A DNA stretch of 37,638 bases. Origin: an uncultured Collinsella sp. (GTDB lineage Bacteria > Actinomycetota > Coriobacteriia > Coriobacteriales > Coriobacteriaceae). Position 1 is the stretch's first letter. Every line of letters starts with the position of its first letter. Shown here piece by piece: positions 1 through 7,046 of the stretch. Location of the stretch: assembly GCA_900544845.1 (NCBI GenBank), contig UQWV01000015.1:1-37638 (forward strand), given 5' to 3'. The position numbers and the translations under genes are program-made. The notes beneath the pieces were generated by a model, which had not been told where the DNA came from, made no database searches, and was given only the letters and a program-made list of their open reading frames with translations.

Positions 1-1459
1 GGAAGCGCTCGTCCTCCTCGACCTGCATGGTGTAGCCCAGAGCGCCACTCGTGCGCGGCACGATGGTGATCTTGGTGACCGGAGCGGAGCCCTTCTGACG
101 GGCGGCAACGATGGCATGGCCGATCTCGTGGTAGGACACAACCTGCTTCTCGTGATCGGACAGCACCGTCGACTTACGCTGCTGGCCGGCGATGACAACC
201 TCCACCGACTCCTCAAAATCATCCTGGGTGGCGCGTTTGCGACCCTCGCGGACGGCGCGCAGGGCACCCTCGTTGATGATGTTTGCCAAGTCGGCACCCG
301 AGGCACCGGGCGTGGCGCGGGCAATCGCAGTCAGGTCGATCGGCGGCTGCGTCTTCACGCTCTTGGCATGCAGCTCAAGGATGTTCTTGCGGCCGGTCAG
401 GTCGGGCAGCTCAACGGGGATGCGGCGATCAAAACGACCGGGGCGCAGCAGAGCGGGATCGAGGCTGTCGGGACGGTTGGTGGCAGCGAGGACGACGATA
501 CCCTTGTGGTTATCGAAGCCGTCCATCTCGGTCAGCAGCTGGTTGAGCGTCTGCTCGCGCTCGTCGTTGCCGCTAAAGCCGCCGCCGTCACGCTTCTTAC
601 CGATAGTATCGATCTCGTCGATAAATACGATACACGGGGCCTTTTCCTTGGCCTGCTTAAACAGGTCGCGAACCTTAGCGGCACCACGGCCGACGAACAT
701 CTCGACAAACTCAGAGCCCGAAATGCTAAAGAACGGCACGCCCGCCTCGCCGGCAACGGCTTTGGCAAGCAGGGTCTTACCGGTACCCGGAGGGCCAACA
801 AGAAGAGCACCGCGCGGCAGCTTGGCGCCGATTTCCTCGTAGCGCTGCGGTTTCTCCAGAAAGTCGACGACCTCTTTGAGAGACTCCTTGGCCTCTTCCT
901 GGCCAGCGACGTCCTTAAAGGTCACGCCCACATCCTTGGAAGCAATCACGCGAGCACCGGACTTGCCCAGTCCGCCGCCGCCAAAACCGCCGCCACCAAA
1001 GTTCATCGACGGGCCGTCATCGCCCATGGCCTTCTTCATGCGGCGATTGAGCCACCAGCCGATGAGGAAGAAAATCGCCATGGGAAGAATGAACGTGAGC
1101 AGGTAGTAGGTCATCAGACCCGAATTCTTATCGGGAATGACCGACTCAAGCGAGGCGCCAGATTCAAGCACGCGATCGGTAAAACCCACATCATTCGGCA
1201 CACCGGTCGTCTTGTAGGCGATGTTCTCGTCCTCGCCCTTCTTGGTGTAATAAATCGTGTAATCGTCCGTGTTGTACTCGACCTTGTCGACGCTCTTCTT
1301 ATCGAGCGCTTTGACAAACGTCGAGTAATCGGTCTTCGTAATCTGCTGCGTGTGACCGATGTTGGGGAACAGAACGGTCGAGAGCACGAGGTAGACGACG
1401 AAGGCGATGAGCACATAGAGGATCATATTCCGTCTACGTTTGTTGTCATCCATCTCCAT
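1..1459 (-). CDS. ftsH: ATP-dependent zinc metalloprotease FtsH (3' end beyond window)
   Basis: This is a membrane-anchored AAA+ protease that degrades misfolded and regulatory membrane and soluble proteins. About 486 residues are visible and the C-terminus runs off the left edge. In order there is an N-terminal membrane segment (about residues 12-31), an extracytoplasmic domain, a second membrane helix (about 110-132) followed by a Gly-rich linker, and the AAA domain. The AAA domain has Walker A GPPGTGKT (222-229), Walker B FIDEID and the second-region-of-homology motif ATNRPDSLDPALLRPGRFDR. The zinc site is HEIGH (H444, E445, H448). Three in-frame ATGs exist (1474, 1459, 1453). I chose 1459 because GGAG lies 9 nt before it, but 1474 is possible. 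The gene is divergent from the cobO-like gene. Confidence 0.97.
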   Translation of the reverse strand, partial: MEMDDNKRRRNMILYVLIAFVVYLVLSTVLFPNIGHTQQITKTDYSTFVKALDKKSVDKVEYNTDDYTIYYTKKGEDENIAYKTTGVPNDVGFTDRVLESGASLESVIPDKNSGLMTYYLLTFILPMAIFFLIGWWLNRRMKKAMGDDGPSMNFGGGGFGGGGLGKSGARVIASKDVGVTFKDVAGQEEAKESLKEVVDFLEKPQRYEEIGAKLPRGALLVGPPGTGKTLLAKAVAGEAGVPFFSISGSEFVEMFVGRGAAKVRDLFKQAKEKAPCIVFIDEIDTIGKKRDGGGFSGNDEREQTLNQLLTEMDGFDNHKGIVVLAATNRPDSLDPALLRPGRFDRRIPVELPDLTGRKNILELHAKSVKTQPPIDLTAIARATPGASGADLANIINEGALRAVREGRKRATQDDFEESVEVVIAGQQRKSTVLSDHEKQVVSYHEIGHAIVAARQKGSAPVTKITIVPRTSGALGYTMQVEEDERF

Positions 1460-1463
1460 CTGC

Positions 1464-1491
1464 TTGAACTCCATCTACTGGGGTTGATAAT
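1464..1491 (+). promoter_or_regulatory. Candidate sigma-70-type promoter for the cobO-like gene
   Basis: TTGAAC (1464-1469) and GATAAT (1486-1491) are separated by 16 bp, about 60 bp before the start codon at 1552. The site overlaps or abuts the 5' end of ftsH, depending on which ftsH start is used. This was read by eye only. Confidence 0.35.
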
Positions 1492-1551
1492 GCTATCTAG
1501 AATACCCAACCCGGACGGCGATAAACCGATGCCGGGCACGAAAGGACAGAG

Positions 1552-2037
1552 ATGGCATCACTGGAAGTCGGCAAGGTTCAAATTTATACAGGCGACGGCA
1601 AGGGCAAAACGACGGCTGCGTTGGGGCTCGCCTTGCGCGCGACGGGCTATGGGCTCGACGTGCTTATGCTGCAGTTTGCCAAGAAACTGCACTGCGCCGA
1701 GCATGATGCCGCGCCGCGCCTGGGGCTGCGTATTGTGCAGGCCGATCGCGACACGCCCGAGGCTTGCGCCGCACAGATCATGGAGCTCGCACGCGAGCAG
1801 ATATCACAGGTCGACGTTCTGATTTTGGACGAACTCGGCGAGGCCATGCGCCGCGGCTTTGTGACGCGCGAGGATGTGGAGGGGCTGATCGCGCTGAAGC
1901 CCGCCACCACAGAGCTCGTGCTCACCGGACGCGGGCTGCTGCCCCTCGCGGACCTCGCCGACCTAGTCACCGAAATGCGCCCCATCAAACACTACTTCGA
2001 CGAAGGCCTCCTAGCCCGTCAAGGCATCGAATACTAA
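1552..2037 (+). CDS. cobO: Corrinoid adenosyltransferase, CobO/BtuR family
   Basis: This enzyme transfers the 5'-deoxyadenosyl group of ATP to cob(I)alamin or cob(I)yrinate diamide, making the adenosylcobalamin form. The 161-residue protein has the P-loop GDGKGKTT at residues 14-21, a Walker B-like LILDELGEA, and the family C-terminal signature with VTEMRPIKHYFDEG and a final GIEY. It is a little shorter than classic CobO/BtuR (about 175-200 residues), mainly because the N-terminal arm is missing. The start follows an AGGACAG ribosome site. No other cobalamin genes are nearby, so it more likely serves corrinoid salvage than a complete local synthesis pathway (inference). It converges on the MATE gene, with an inverted repeat between them. 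Confidence 0.9.
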   Translation: MASLEVGKVQIYTGDGKGKTTAALGLALRATGYGLDVLMLQFAKKLHCAEHDAAPRLGLRIVQADRDTPEACAAQIMELAREQISQVDVLILDELGEAMRRGFVTREDVEGLIALKPATTELVLTGRGLLPLADLADLVTEMRPIKHYFDEGLLARQGIEY

Positions 2038-2052
2038 TTGATCCAAAGGAGA

Positions 2053-2108
2053 CGGAGGAAAACGGATCATCGACATCACGACGGAGAGAAATGATCCGTT
2101 TTCCTCCG
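2053..2108. repeat. 18-bp perfect inverted repeat between convergent genes
   Basis: The arms at 2053-2070 and 2091-2108 are exact reverse complements (left arm CGGAGGAAAACGGATCAT) with a 20-nt loop. A further GGATCATT at 2117-2124 pairs with AATGATCC at 2090-2097 and reaches into the MATE stop codon. There is no clear T-tract on either side. It could work as a bidirectional hairpin terminator, or it could be a copy of a dispersed intergenic repeat. Confidence 0.75.
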
Positions 2109-2119
2109 CCCCCAAGGGA

Positions 2120-3472
2120 TCATTTGGCGGTGGCGCGGCCTAGCCAGTTGCCGCTGTGGTGGTAGATGGTGAACATCGTGGCCGTGATGAGCCAGGTTAC
2201 GGGGTATACCAGCAGCAGGTGCTCAAGCGAGGGATCGAACGGCATAATCGCAAACACCCAGATCACCCTGAGCACGACGGTGCCAAAAATCGTGAGCAAC
2301 ATGGGCTGCAAGCTCACGCCGGCACCGCGAATGGATCCCGACGCGTTTTCGATAATCGAGAAAATCGCGTAGAACGGCGCGATGAAATGAAGGATCGTCG
2401 TGGTGTACGCCGAAATCGAAGCATCGTCGACAAACAGACGCGACAACGGGCCCGAGAACACCAGCAGCACGGCAGACAGGCCACCAATGAGCATAAACGA
2501 CAGCACGAGCGACGTATGGTAGCCCTTGCGCATGCGCTCGTAGTTGCGCGCGCCAAAGTTCTGTGCGGAGAACGTGGTGATCGACACGCCGAGCGCCTCG
2601 GTAACCATCCAGACAATGCCATCCAAACGGCCCGAAAGACCCCACGCCGTGGTGACATCGGCACCAAACGAGTTGACCGACACCTGAATCAAAACGTTGG
2701 AAATCGAATACGCAGCAGACTGAAAGCCAAGCGGCAGACCACACGAGATCATGCTCTTACAAATGCCAGGATCAATGCCGAGTTTGGACAGCGAAAGCCG
2801 CCACGCCCCCGGTGCGTGCATCATGCGAATTACGATCATCGTGGCGTTGGAGCAAATGGTCAGCGCCACCGCGATGCCGCAGCCCAGAGCCTCCATATGA
2901 AGCACGGCAACGAAGATGACATCCAGCACCGCATTAACAAGACAGCCGGAAGCGATGATCACGGCAGGCCCGCGCGTATCGCCCACGGCACGCAGCAGCG
3001 CGGTCCCCATATTGAGCAGCAGCGCCGCAACCATGGCGGCAAAGTAGCAACGAGCATAGGCAACGCCCTCGGCCAAAAGTTCATGCGGCGTATTCATCAA
3101 AACGAGCATGGGCTCAACGAACACTATGCCAAGAATCGAGAAGACGATACCGCCCACCAGCGCGAGCGTCATGGCCGTGTGGACCGAACGACTCAGTCGC
3201 TCATCATCGTGCTGGCCAAAAAACTGACCGGTAATGACCGCGCAGCCGGCGCCGACGCCAACGCAAAAGCCAATGCAGAGCTCGGTAAGCACCATCGTGG
3301 CTTGAATGCCACCCAATGCGAGCTTGCCACCAAACTGGCCGACGATAAACGTACCGATAAGCGTGTAAGCCTGTTGAAAAAACGAACTAAAGAAGATAGG
3401 GACGCACAGCGACAGCAGCTGTTGCCAAATGACACCCTGCGTTACATCGATAGCCGTAGATTTCTTAGCCAC
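2120..3472 (-). CDS. MATE-family multidrug/cation antiporter
   Basis: This is an integral membrane exporter of the multi-antimicrobial extrusion family, which uses Na+ or H+ gradients to expel cationic compounds. The 450-residue sequence has about twelve hydrophobic segments in the two-fold MATE arrangement. The N-terminal helix carries the family-typical P-x-FFSSFFQQAYTLIGTFIVGQF pattern. An ATG further upstream (3514) has no ribosome site. The GTG at 3472 follows GGAGG by 4-5 nt and gives a normal MATE N-terminus (VAKKSTAIDVTQG), so I chose GTG. The substrate cannot be told from sequence. The 126 bp upstream hold no recognisable gene. Confidence 0.93.
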   Translation of the reverse strand: MAKKSTAIDVTQGVIWQQLLSLCVPIFFSSFFQQAYTLIGTFIVGQFGGKLALGGIQATMVLTELCIGFCVGVGAGCAVITGQFFGQHDDERLSRSVHTAMTLALVGGIVFSILGIVFVEPMLVLMNTPHELLAEGVAYARCYFAAMVAALLLNMGTALLRAVGDTRGPAVIIASGCLVNAVLDVIFVAVLHMEALGCGIAVALTICSNATMIVIRMMHAPGAWRLSLSKLGIDPGICKSMISCGLPLGFQSAAYSISNVLIQVSVNSFGADVTTAWGLSGRLDGIVWMVTEALGVSITTFSAQNFGARNYERMRKGYHTSLVLSFMLIGGLSAVLLVFSGPLSRLFVDDASISAYTTTILHFIAPFYAIFSIIENASGSIRGAGVSLQPMLLTIFGTVVLRVIWVFAIMPFDPSLEHLLLVYPVTWLITATMFTIYHHSGNWLGRATAK

Positions 3473-3598
3473 ACGCCCTCCCCCGCCAACGTATGTTAAA
3501 CAACAAAACGGCAATTTAAGACCAAAGCCAATACCAGCTTAGCACCGACTGGCGTCGACCGAAACACCCCGAATCAGAGCCAGGTGCGAAATATCTGC

Positions 3599-4513
3599 CT
3601 AGTGATACAAACCAGGCTGGTAGTGATACTCATTGCTCACGTGCGGGCACAGCTGCCAAAAGGCGACGGCGCTCGCCGCGGCAACGTTGAGTGAATCGAC
3701 CCCGTGCGCCATCGGAATGCGCACGGCTCGGTCGCAGCCGGCAATGGTCTTGGCACCCAAGCCGGCACCCTCGGTACCCATAAAGATCGCTAGGCGGTCT
3801 ATCTCCTGCAACACGGGATCGTCCAGCGACACCGAATCGTCCGTCAGCGCCATCGCAGCGCACGAAAAACCGGCATGATGCAGCGACGCCAACCCGTCAT
3901 GCGGCCACACGCGCGCCTCACTGCCAATACGCGTCCACGGCACCTGAAACACGGTGCCCATGCTCACGCGAGCCGAGCGACGATACAGTGGATCGCAGCA
4001 CGTAGGGCTCACCAGAATGCCGTCGACATTGAGCGCGGCAGCCGAGCGGAAAATCGCACCCACGTTCGTGTGGTCGACAATACCCTCGAGCACGCATACG
4101 CGCACCGGGCGCTCCCCTGCCGCCTCAACGACGCCGTCCAAGAACTCATCAACCGGAATCTGACGCGGGCGACGGAACGCCGCCAGCGCGCCGCGCGTCA
4201 CGTTAAAGCCCGTTAGCTGCTCCATGAGTTCCATGGAGGCCACGAACACAGGAACCGGACCCGCGCCCTCGCGCACGACCAGGCGCTCGAACAACGGCAT
4301 CATTTGGTCGAGCCAGCGTTCACCCAAAAGGAAGCTCACCGGCTGGTATCCGGCACGCACCGCGCGCTCGATAACCTTGGCGCTCTCGGCGATAAAGATG
4401 CCCTTTTGCGGCTCCAACACGCAGCGCAGCTCGCGCTCGGTCAGTCGCACGTAGGCATCGAGCCGCTCGTCCTCGAGCGAATCAATTCGCAGAACCTCAA
4501 CGGCATCAGTCAT
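3599..4513 (-). CDS. TrmH/SpoU-family RNA 2'-O-methyltransferase
   Basis: This is a SAM-dependent RNA ribose methyltransferase of the trefoil-knot SPOUT class. The 304-residue protein has an N-terminal substrate-binding region (about 1-130). The knot domain follows with motif 1 (NVGAIFRSAAALNVDGILVSP), motif 2 (FMGTEGAGLGAKTI) and motif 3 (IPMAHGVDSLNVAAASAVAFW). Family members modify rRNA or tRNA, and the target here is not determinable. The frame is open to an ATG at 4546, but translation from the ATG at 4513 (MTDAVEVLRID) gives a more typical N-terminus. Neither start has an ideal ribosome site, so the start is uncertain. It lies about 110 bp downstream of folA on the same strand. Confidence 0.92.
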   Translation of the reverse strand: MTDAVEVLRIDSLEDERLDAYVRLTERELRCVLEPQKGIFIAESAKVIERAVRAGYQPVSFLLGERWLDQMMPLFERLVVREGAGPVPVFVASMELMEQLTGFNVTRGALAAFRRPRQIPVDEFLDGVVEAAGERPVRVCVLEGIVDHTNVGAIFRSAAALNVDGILVSPTCCDPLYRRSARVSMGTVFQVPWTRIGSEARVWPHDGLASLHHAGFSCAAMALTDDSVSLDDPVLQEIDRLAIFMGTEGAGLGAKTIAGCDRAVRIPMAHGVDSLNVAAASAVAFWQLCPHVSNEYHYQPGLYH

Positions 4514-4622
4514 AGCAGCCAGCCCACACCCTTCTGTACAGCACATCTATACCAAACGAGGCGACGCTAAGCGCCGCCCCATGCATTCAATCAACCCGAT
4601 GATACCGTTCACGCCAGGCTGT

Positions 4623-5141
4623 TTACGCCTCAACGCGACGATACGTCACGAACTCATAATCGACACCCTCGTCGCCCTCGCCCAAGGCAATCGTGGCAAC
4701 ACCGCCACGCCACGCAATCTCCCACGCGGGATCGGCGTCCAAGTCGGGAAAGTACGTGTCCACGGCATGGGTGCAATGGTCGTGCGTGACCTCGGCCTCG
4801 GCGCAATACGGCAAAAACTGCCGATACACCTCGCCGCCACCGATTACCCAGGCAACAGACTCATCGGCAACCGCGGCGAGCGCTTCGTCCACGCTATGCA
4901 CCACGTCGACGCCCTCGGGGGCAAAGCTCTCGTCGCGCGTAAGCACGATATTGCGACGGTTCTTGAGCGGACGTCCGCCGGGAAAACTCAGCAGCGTCTT
5001 GCGACCCATAATGACCGGACACCCCTTGGTGCACGCCACAAAATGGCGCATATCGGCGCGATTGGAGACGACCATGTCGCCCTCGCACCCAATGCCCCAA
5101 TCATCGCACACGGCGACGATGGCAGAAAGCTTACACATCAT
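4623..5141 (-). CDS. folA: Dihydrofolate reductase
   Basis: It reduces dihydrofolate to tetrahydrofolate with NADPH, recycling the dihydrofolate made by ThyA. The 172-residue protein is close to the usual 160-170. Visible motifs are the N-terminal AIVAVCDDWGIG strand/loop, NRADMRHF with the probable catalytic acid (the family Asp/Glu after helix B starts), VIMGRKTLLSFPGGRPL for NADPH binding, and WVIGGGEVYRQFLP. The frame opens with a GTG at 5150, but the ATG at 5141 has AGGTGG about 5 nt upstream and is preferred. It starts about 10 bp after the thyA stop, so the two are almost certainly one operon. Confidence 0.97.
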   Translation of the reverse strand: MMCKLSAIVAVCDDWGIGCEGDMVVSNRADMRHFVACTKGCPVIMGRKTLLSFPGGRPLKNRRNIVLTRDESFAPEGVDVVHSVDEALAAVADESVAWVIGGGEVYRQFLPYCAEAEVTHDHCTHAVDTYFPDLDADPAWEIAWRGGVATIALGEGDEGVDYEFVTYRRVEA

Positions 5142-5150
5142 GAGCGCCAC

Positions 5151-5999
5151 CTACACCGCAATAGGAATGTTCTTGACCTGCGGGCCGTGCTCGTAGCCCT
5201 CAACGATCAGGTCATCGGTCGTAAACGCGTAGAAATCATGCACGTCGGGGTTCAATGAAACCTTGGGAGCCGCAAACTGCGGACGCTCGATAAGCTCGCG
5301 GACGATATCGACATGACGGTCGTAGATATGGGCGTCGGCGATCACATGCAGCAGCTCGCCGGGAATCATATCGACGGACTGTGCGACCATCATCAGCAAA
5401 ATGGCATACTGGCACACGTTCCAGTTGTTCGCGGCCAAAATGTCCTGACTGCGCTGGTTAAGAATCATGTTGAGCGTCGGTTTGTCATCCTGCGGGCGCT
5501 GCGTCACGTTATATGTCACGCTGTAGGCGCACGGATACAGATGCATCTCGGACAGATCGCTGAACACATAGGTGTTTGTCATAATGCGGCGGCTGTACGG
5601 CGTGTGCTTAAGGTCGTACAGCACGCGGTCCATCTGGTCAAAGTCACCCTCGGCATAATGGCTCTTCTGCCCAATCTGATACCCGTAGGCCTTGCCGATG
5701 GAGCCGGTCTCGTCGGCCCACTCATCCCAAATATGGCTGTTGAGGTCATGTACGTTATTGGACTTCTTTTGATAGATCCACAGGATCTCGTCCATAGCAG
5801 ATTTGAGGGCCGTACGACGCAGGGTGAGCGCGGGGAACTCCTCACGCAGGTCGTAGCGTGCCGTGACGCCAAAGTTTTTAATGGTATAGGCAGGGGTGCC
5901 GTCCTCCCACACCGGGCGGACCTTTTGGCCCTCGGTGGTGGTGCCATGGTCCAAGATATCGCGGCACATGGTTACAAACTGTTGATCAGCCTTGCTCAT
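5151..5999 (-). CDS. thyA: Thymidylate synthase
   Basis: It methylates dUMP to dTMP using methylene-tetrahydrofolate and produces dihydrofolate for FolA. The 282-residue protein retains the catalytic cysteine (C157 in LYPCAYSVTYNV), the phosphate-binding arginines (YSRR; NQRSQD 181-186) and the C-terminal VIADAHIYDRH signature and NIPIAV end. The usual PCH and GxPFN motifs read PCA and ANNWN. This matches the divergent Firmicutes-type ThyA sub-group as I remember it, so it is not a sign of inactivity. The ATG at 5999 follows AGGAGG by 4 nt and is chosen over the ATG at 6035. A TACAAT at 6039-6034 could be the -10 box, without a convincing -35. Confidence 0.97.
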   Translation of the reverse strand: MSKADQQFVTMCRDILDHGTTTEGQKVRPVWEDGTPAYTIKNFGVTARYDLREEFPALTLRRTALKSAMDEILWIYQKKSNNVHDLNSHIWDEWADETGSIGKAYGYQIGQKSHYAEGDFDQMDRVLYDLKHTPYSRRIMTNTYVFSDLSEMHLYPCAYSVTYNVTQRPQDDKPTLNMILNQRSQDILAANNWNVCQYAILLMMVAQSVDMIPGELLHVIADAHIYDRHVDIVRELIERPQFAAPKVSLNPDVHDFYAFTTDDLIVEGYEHGPQVKNIPIAV

Positions 6000-6084
6000 T
6001 GACCCTCCTGTCAGTCGCCTATAAGCGAGATTCATTGTAGCCCAGGCATACTCGACCCCACAGCCCTAACATAAGCCGTCATTT

Positions 6085-6100
6085 TCTGACATATGCCAGA
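6085..6100. promoter_or_regulatory. Upstream palindromic operator-like site (site 1)
   Basis: TCTGACATATGCCAGA is a nearly perfect 16-bp palindrome with one mismatched pair. It shares TGACATATG-CAG with site 2 at 6140-6151. It sits just upstream of the candidate -35 of the DUF134-NifX gene. Operator function is inferred. Confidence 0.55.
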
Positions 6101-6106
6101 AATATC

Positions 6107-6134
6107 TTGCGCTTAACGACCAACGCGCTATTCT
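6107..6134 (+). promoter_or_regulatory. Candidate promoter of the DUF134-NifX gene
   Basis: TTGCGC (6107-6112) and TATTCT (6129-6134) are spaced 16 bp apart. Transcription would begin near 6141, inside palindrome site 2. The two palindromes thus flank the promoter, an arrangement often seen in autorepression. Confidence 0.4.
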
Positions 6135-6139
6135 ATTGT

Positions 6140-6151
6140 TGACATATGTCA
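6140..6151. promoter_or_regulatory. Downstream palindromic operator-like site (site 2)
   Basis: TGACATATGTCA is a perfect 12-bp palindrome ending 14 bp before the ATG at 6166, next to the ribosome site. Its centre is 53 bp from the centre of site 1, about five DNA turns, so bound dimers would face the same side of the helix. Confidence 0.55.
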
Positions 6152-6165
6152 GATTTGGAGGGTGC

Positions 6166-6930
6166 ATGGCAGGAAGACGCGAAAAATTGCGCCGCGTCGG
6201 GATCATCCCCGAATATCGCGGTTTTACCCCCGACGGCCTTGCCAGCGGAGACGCCATCGACATGACGGTCGACGAGCTCGAGGTTCTGCGCCTCTGTGAC
6301 CTGGAAGGGCTCAATCAGGAGGAAGTCGCCCAGAACATGGGCATTGCCCGCGCCACGGTGGCGGCAATCTGCAGTCGCGCGCATCGCAAAGTGGCAAACG
6401 CGCTGGTCAATGGACGGGCGATTGTCATCGAAGGCGGCAACATCGCGTACTCCCCCATCACCACGACAACGGCCGCATGGCCAGCAAAGGAGACCGGCAC
6501 CATGAGGGTGGCAACGACGTACGACAACGGCAACATCTTTATGCACTTTGGCCGCAGCGAGCAGTTCAAGATCTATGACATCCAGGATGGCAAAGTGCTC
6601 AACGAGCAGGTCGTAGGCACTGGTGGCACCGGCCACGGCGCCTTGGCGGGCCTGCTCGCCAACGGTGGTGTGGACACGCTCATCTGCGGCGGTATCGGCG
6701 GCGGCGCTATCAATGCACTCGCCCAGGCCGGCATCACCGTCTATGCAGGAGCCCAAGGCAACTGCGATGCTTGCGTCGAAGCCCTCATAGCGGGCACGCT
6801 CGCGCAGACCGGCGAAGCCACCTGCGACTGCCACGGACACAACCACGAGCACGCCCATGGCCATGGCGAGTCCTGCGGCTGCCACGGCCATCACGACCAT
6901 GATGGACACGAGGGCTGCGGCTGCCACTAA
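6166..6930 (+). CDS. DUF134 HTH domain fused to NifX/NifB-like domain with Cys/His-rich tail
   Basis: The 254-residue protein has three parts. Residues 1-95 match the DUF134/UPF0251 DNA-binding family (RREKLRRVGIIPEYRGF, then MTVDELEVLRLCDLEGLNQEE and an HTH near 50-70). Residues 113-213 resemble the dinitrogenase Fe-Mo cofactor-binding (NifX/NifB C-terminal) fold: MRVATTYDNGNIFMHFGRSEQFKIYD, GHGALAGLLANGGVDTLICGGIGGGA, NCDAC. Residues 220-254 hold 6 Cys and 12 His. DUF134 proteins usually have a Cys in the R-x-C-x-x-P stretch; here it is Gly12 (from memory). The ATG follows GGAGG by 6 nt. I infer a metal- or metallocluster-sensing autoregulator acting on the two palindromes upstream. No nitrogenase genes are present, and the ligand is unknown. 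Confidence 0.88.
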   Translation: MAGRREKLRRVGIIPEYRGFTPDGLASGDAIDMTVDELEVLRLCDLEGLNQEEVAQNMGIARATVAAICSRAHRKVANALVNGRAIVIEGGNIAYSPITTTTAAWPAKETGTMRVATTYDNGNIFMHFGRSEQFKIYDIQDGKVLNEQVVGTGGTGHGALAGLLANGGVDTLICGGIGGGAINALAQAGITVYAGAQGNCDACVEALIAGTLAQTGEATCDCHGHNHEHAHGHGESCGCHGHHDHDGHEGCGCH

Positions 6931-6986
6931 CGTCAAATGCCCTGGCGTCAGCAAGCTTCCACACGTGCAACAACTCATGAACGAAC

Positions 6987-7026
6987 GGCGAAGGCCGCCT
7001 GGAACACCATCCAGGCGGCCTTCGCC
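6987..7026. terminator. 17-bp perfect hairpin between convergent genes
   Basis: Arms 6987-7003 and 7010-7026 are exact complements (GC-rich, GGCGAAGGCC at the base) with a 6-nt loop. It lies between the stops of the DUF134-NifX gene (+) and ffh (-), so it probably ends both transcripts. Neither side has a strong T-run. Confidence 0.7.
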
Positions 7027-7046
7027 ATACACGACTCAACCAGTCG

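Noticed and set aside
116..1822. 568-codon plus-strand frame opposite ftsH
   Set aside because: It is antisense to a clear FtsH and runs on into the cobO gene in another frame.
5520..5560. ThyA as a degenerate or inactive enzyme because PCH reads PCA
   Set aside because: The catalytic Cys, QRS and DAHIYDRH motifs are intact, and the changes match a known divergent ThyA sub-group (as remembered).
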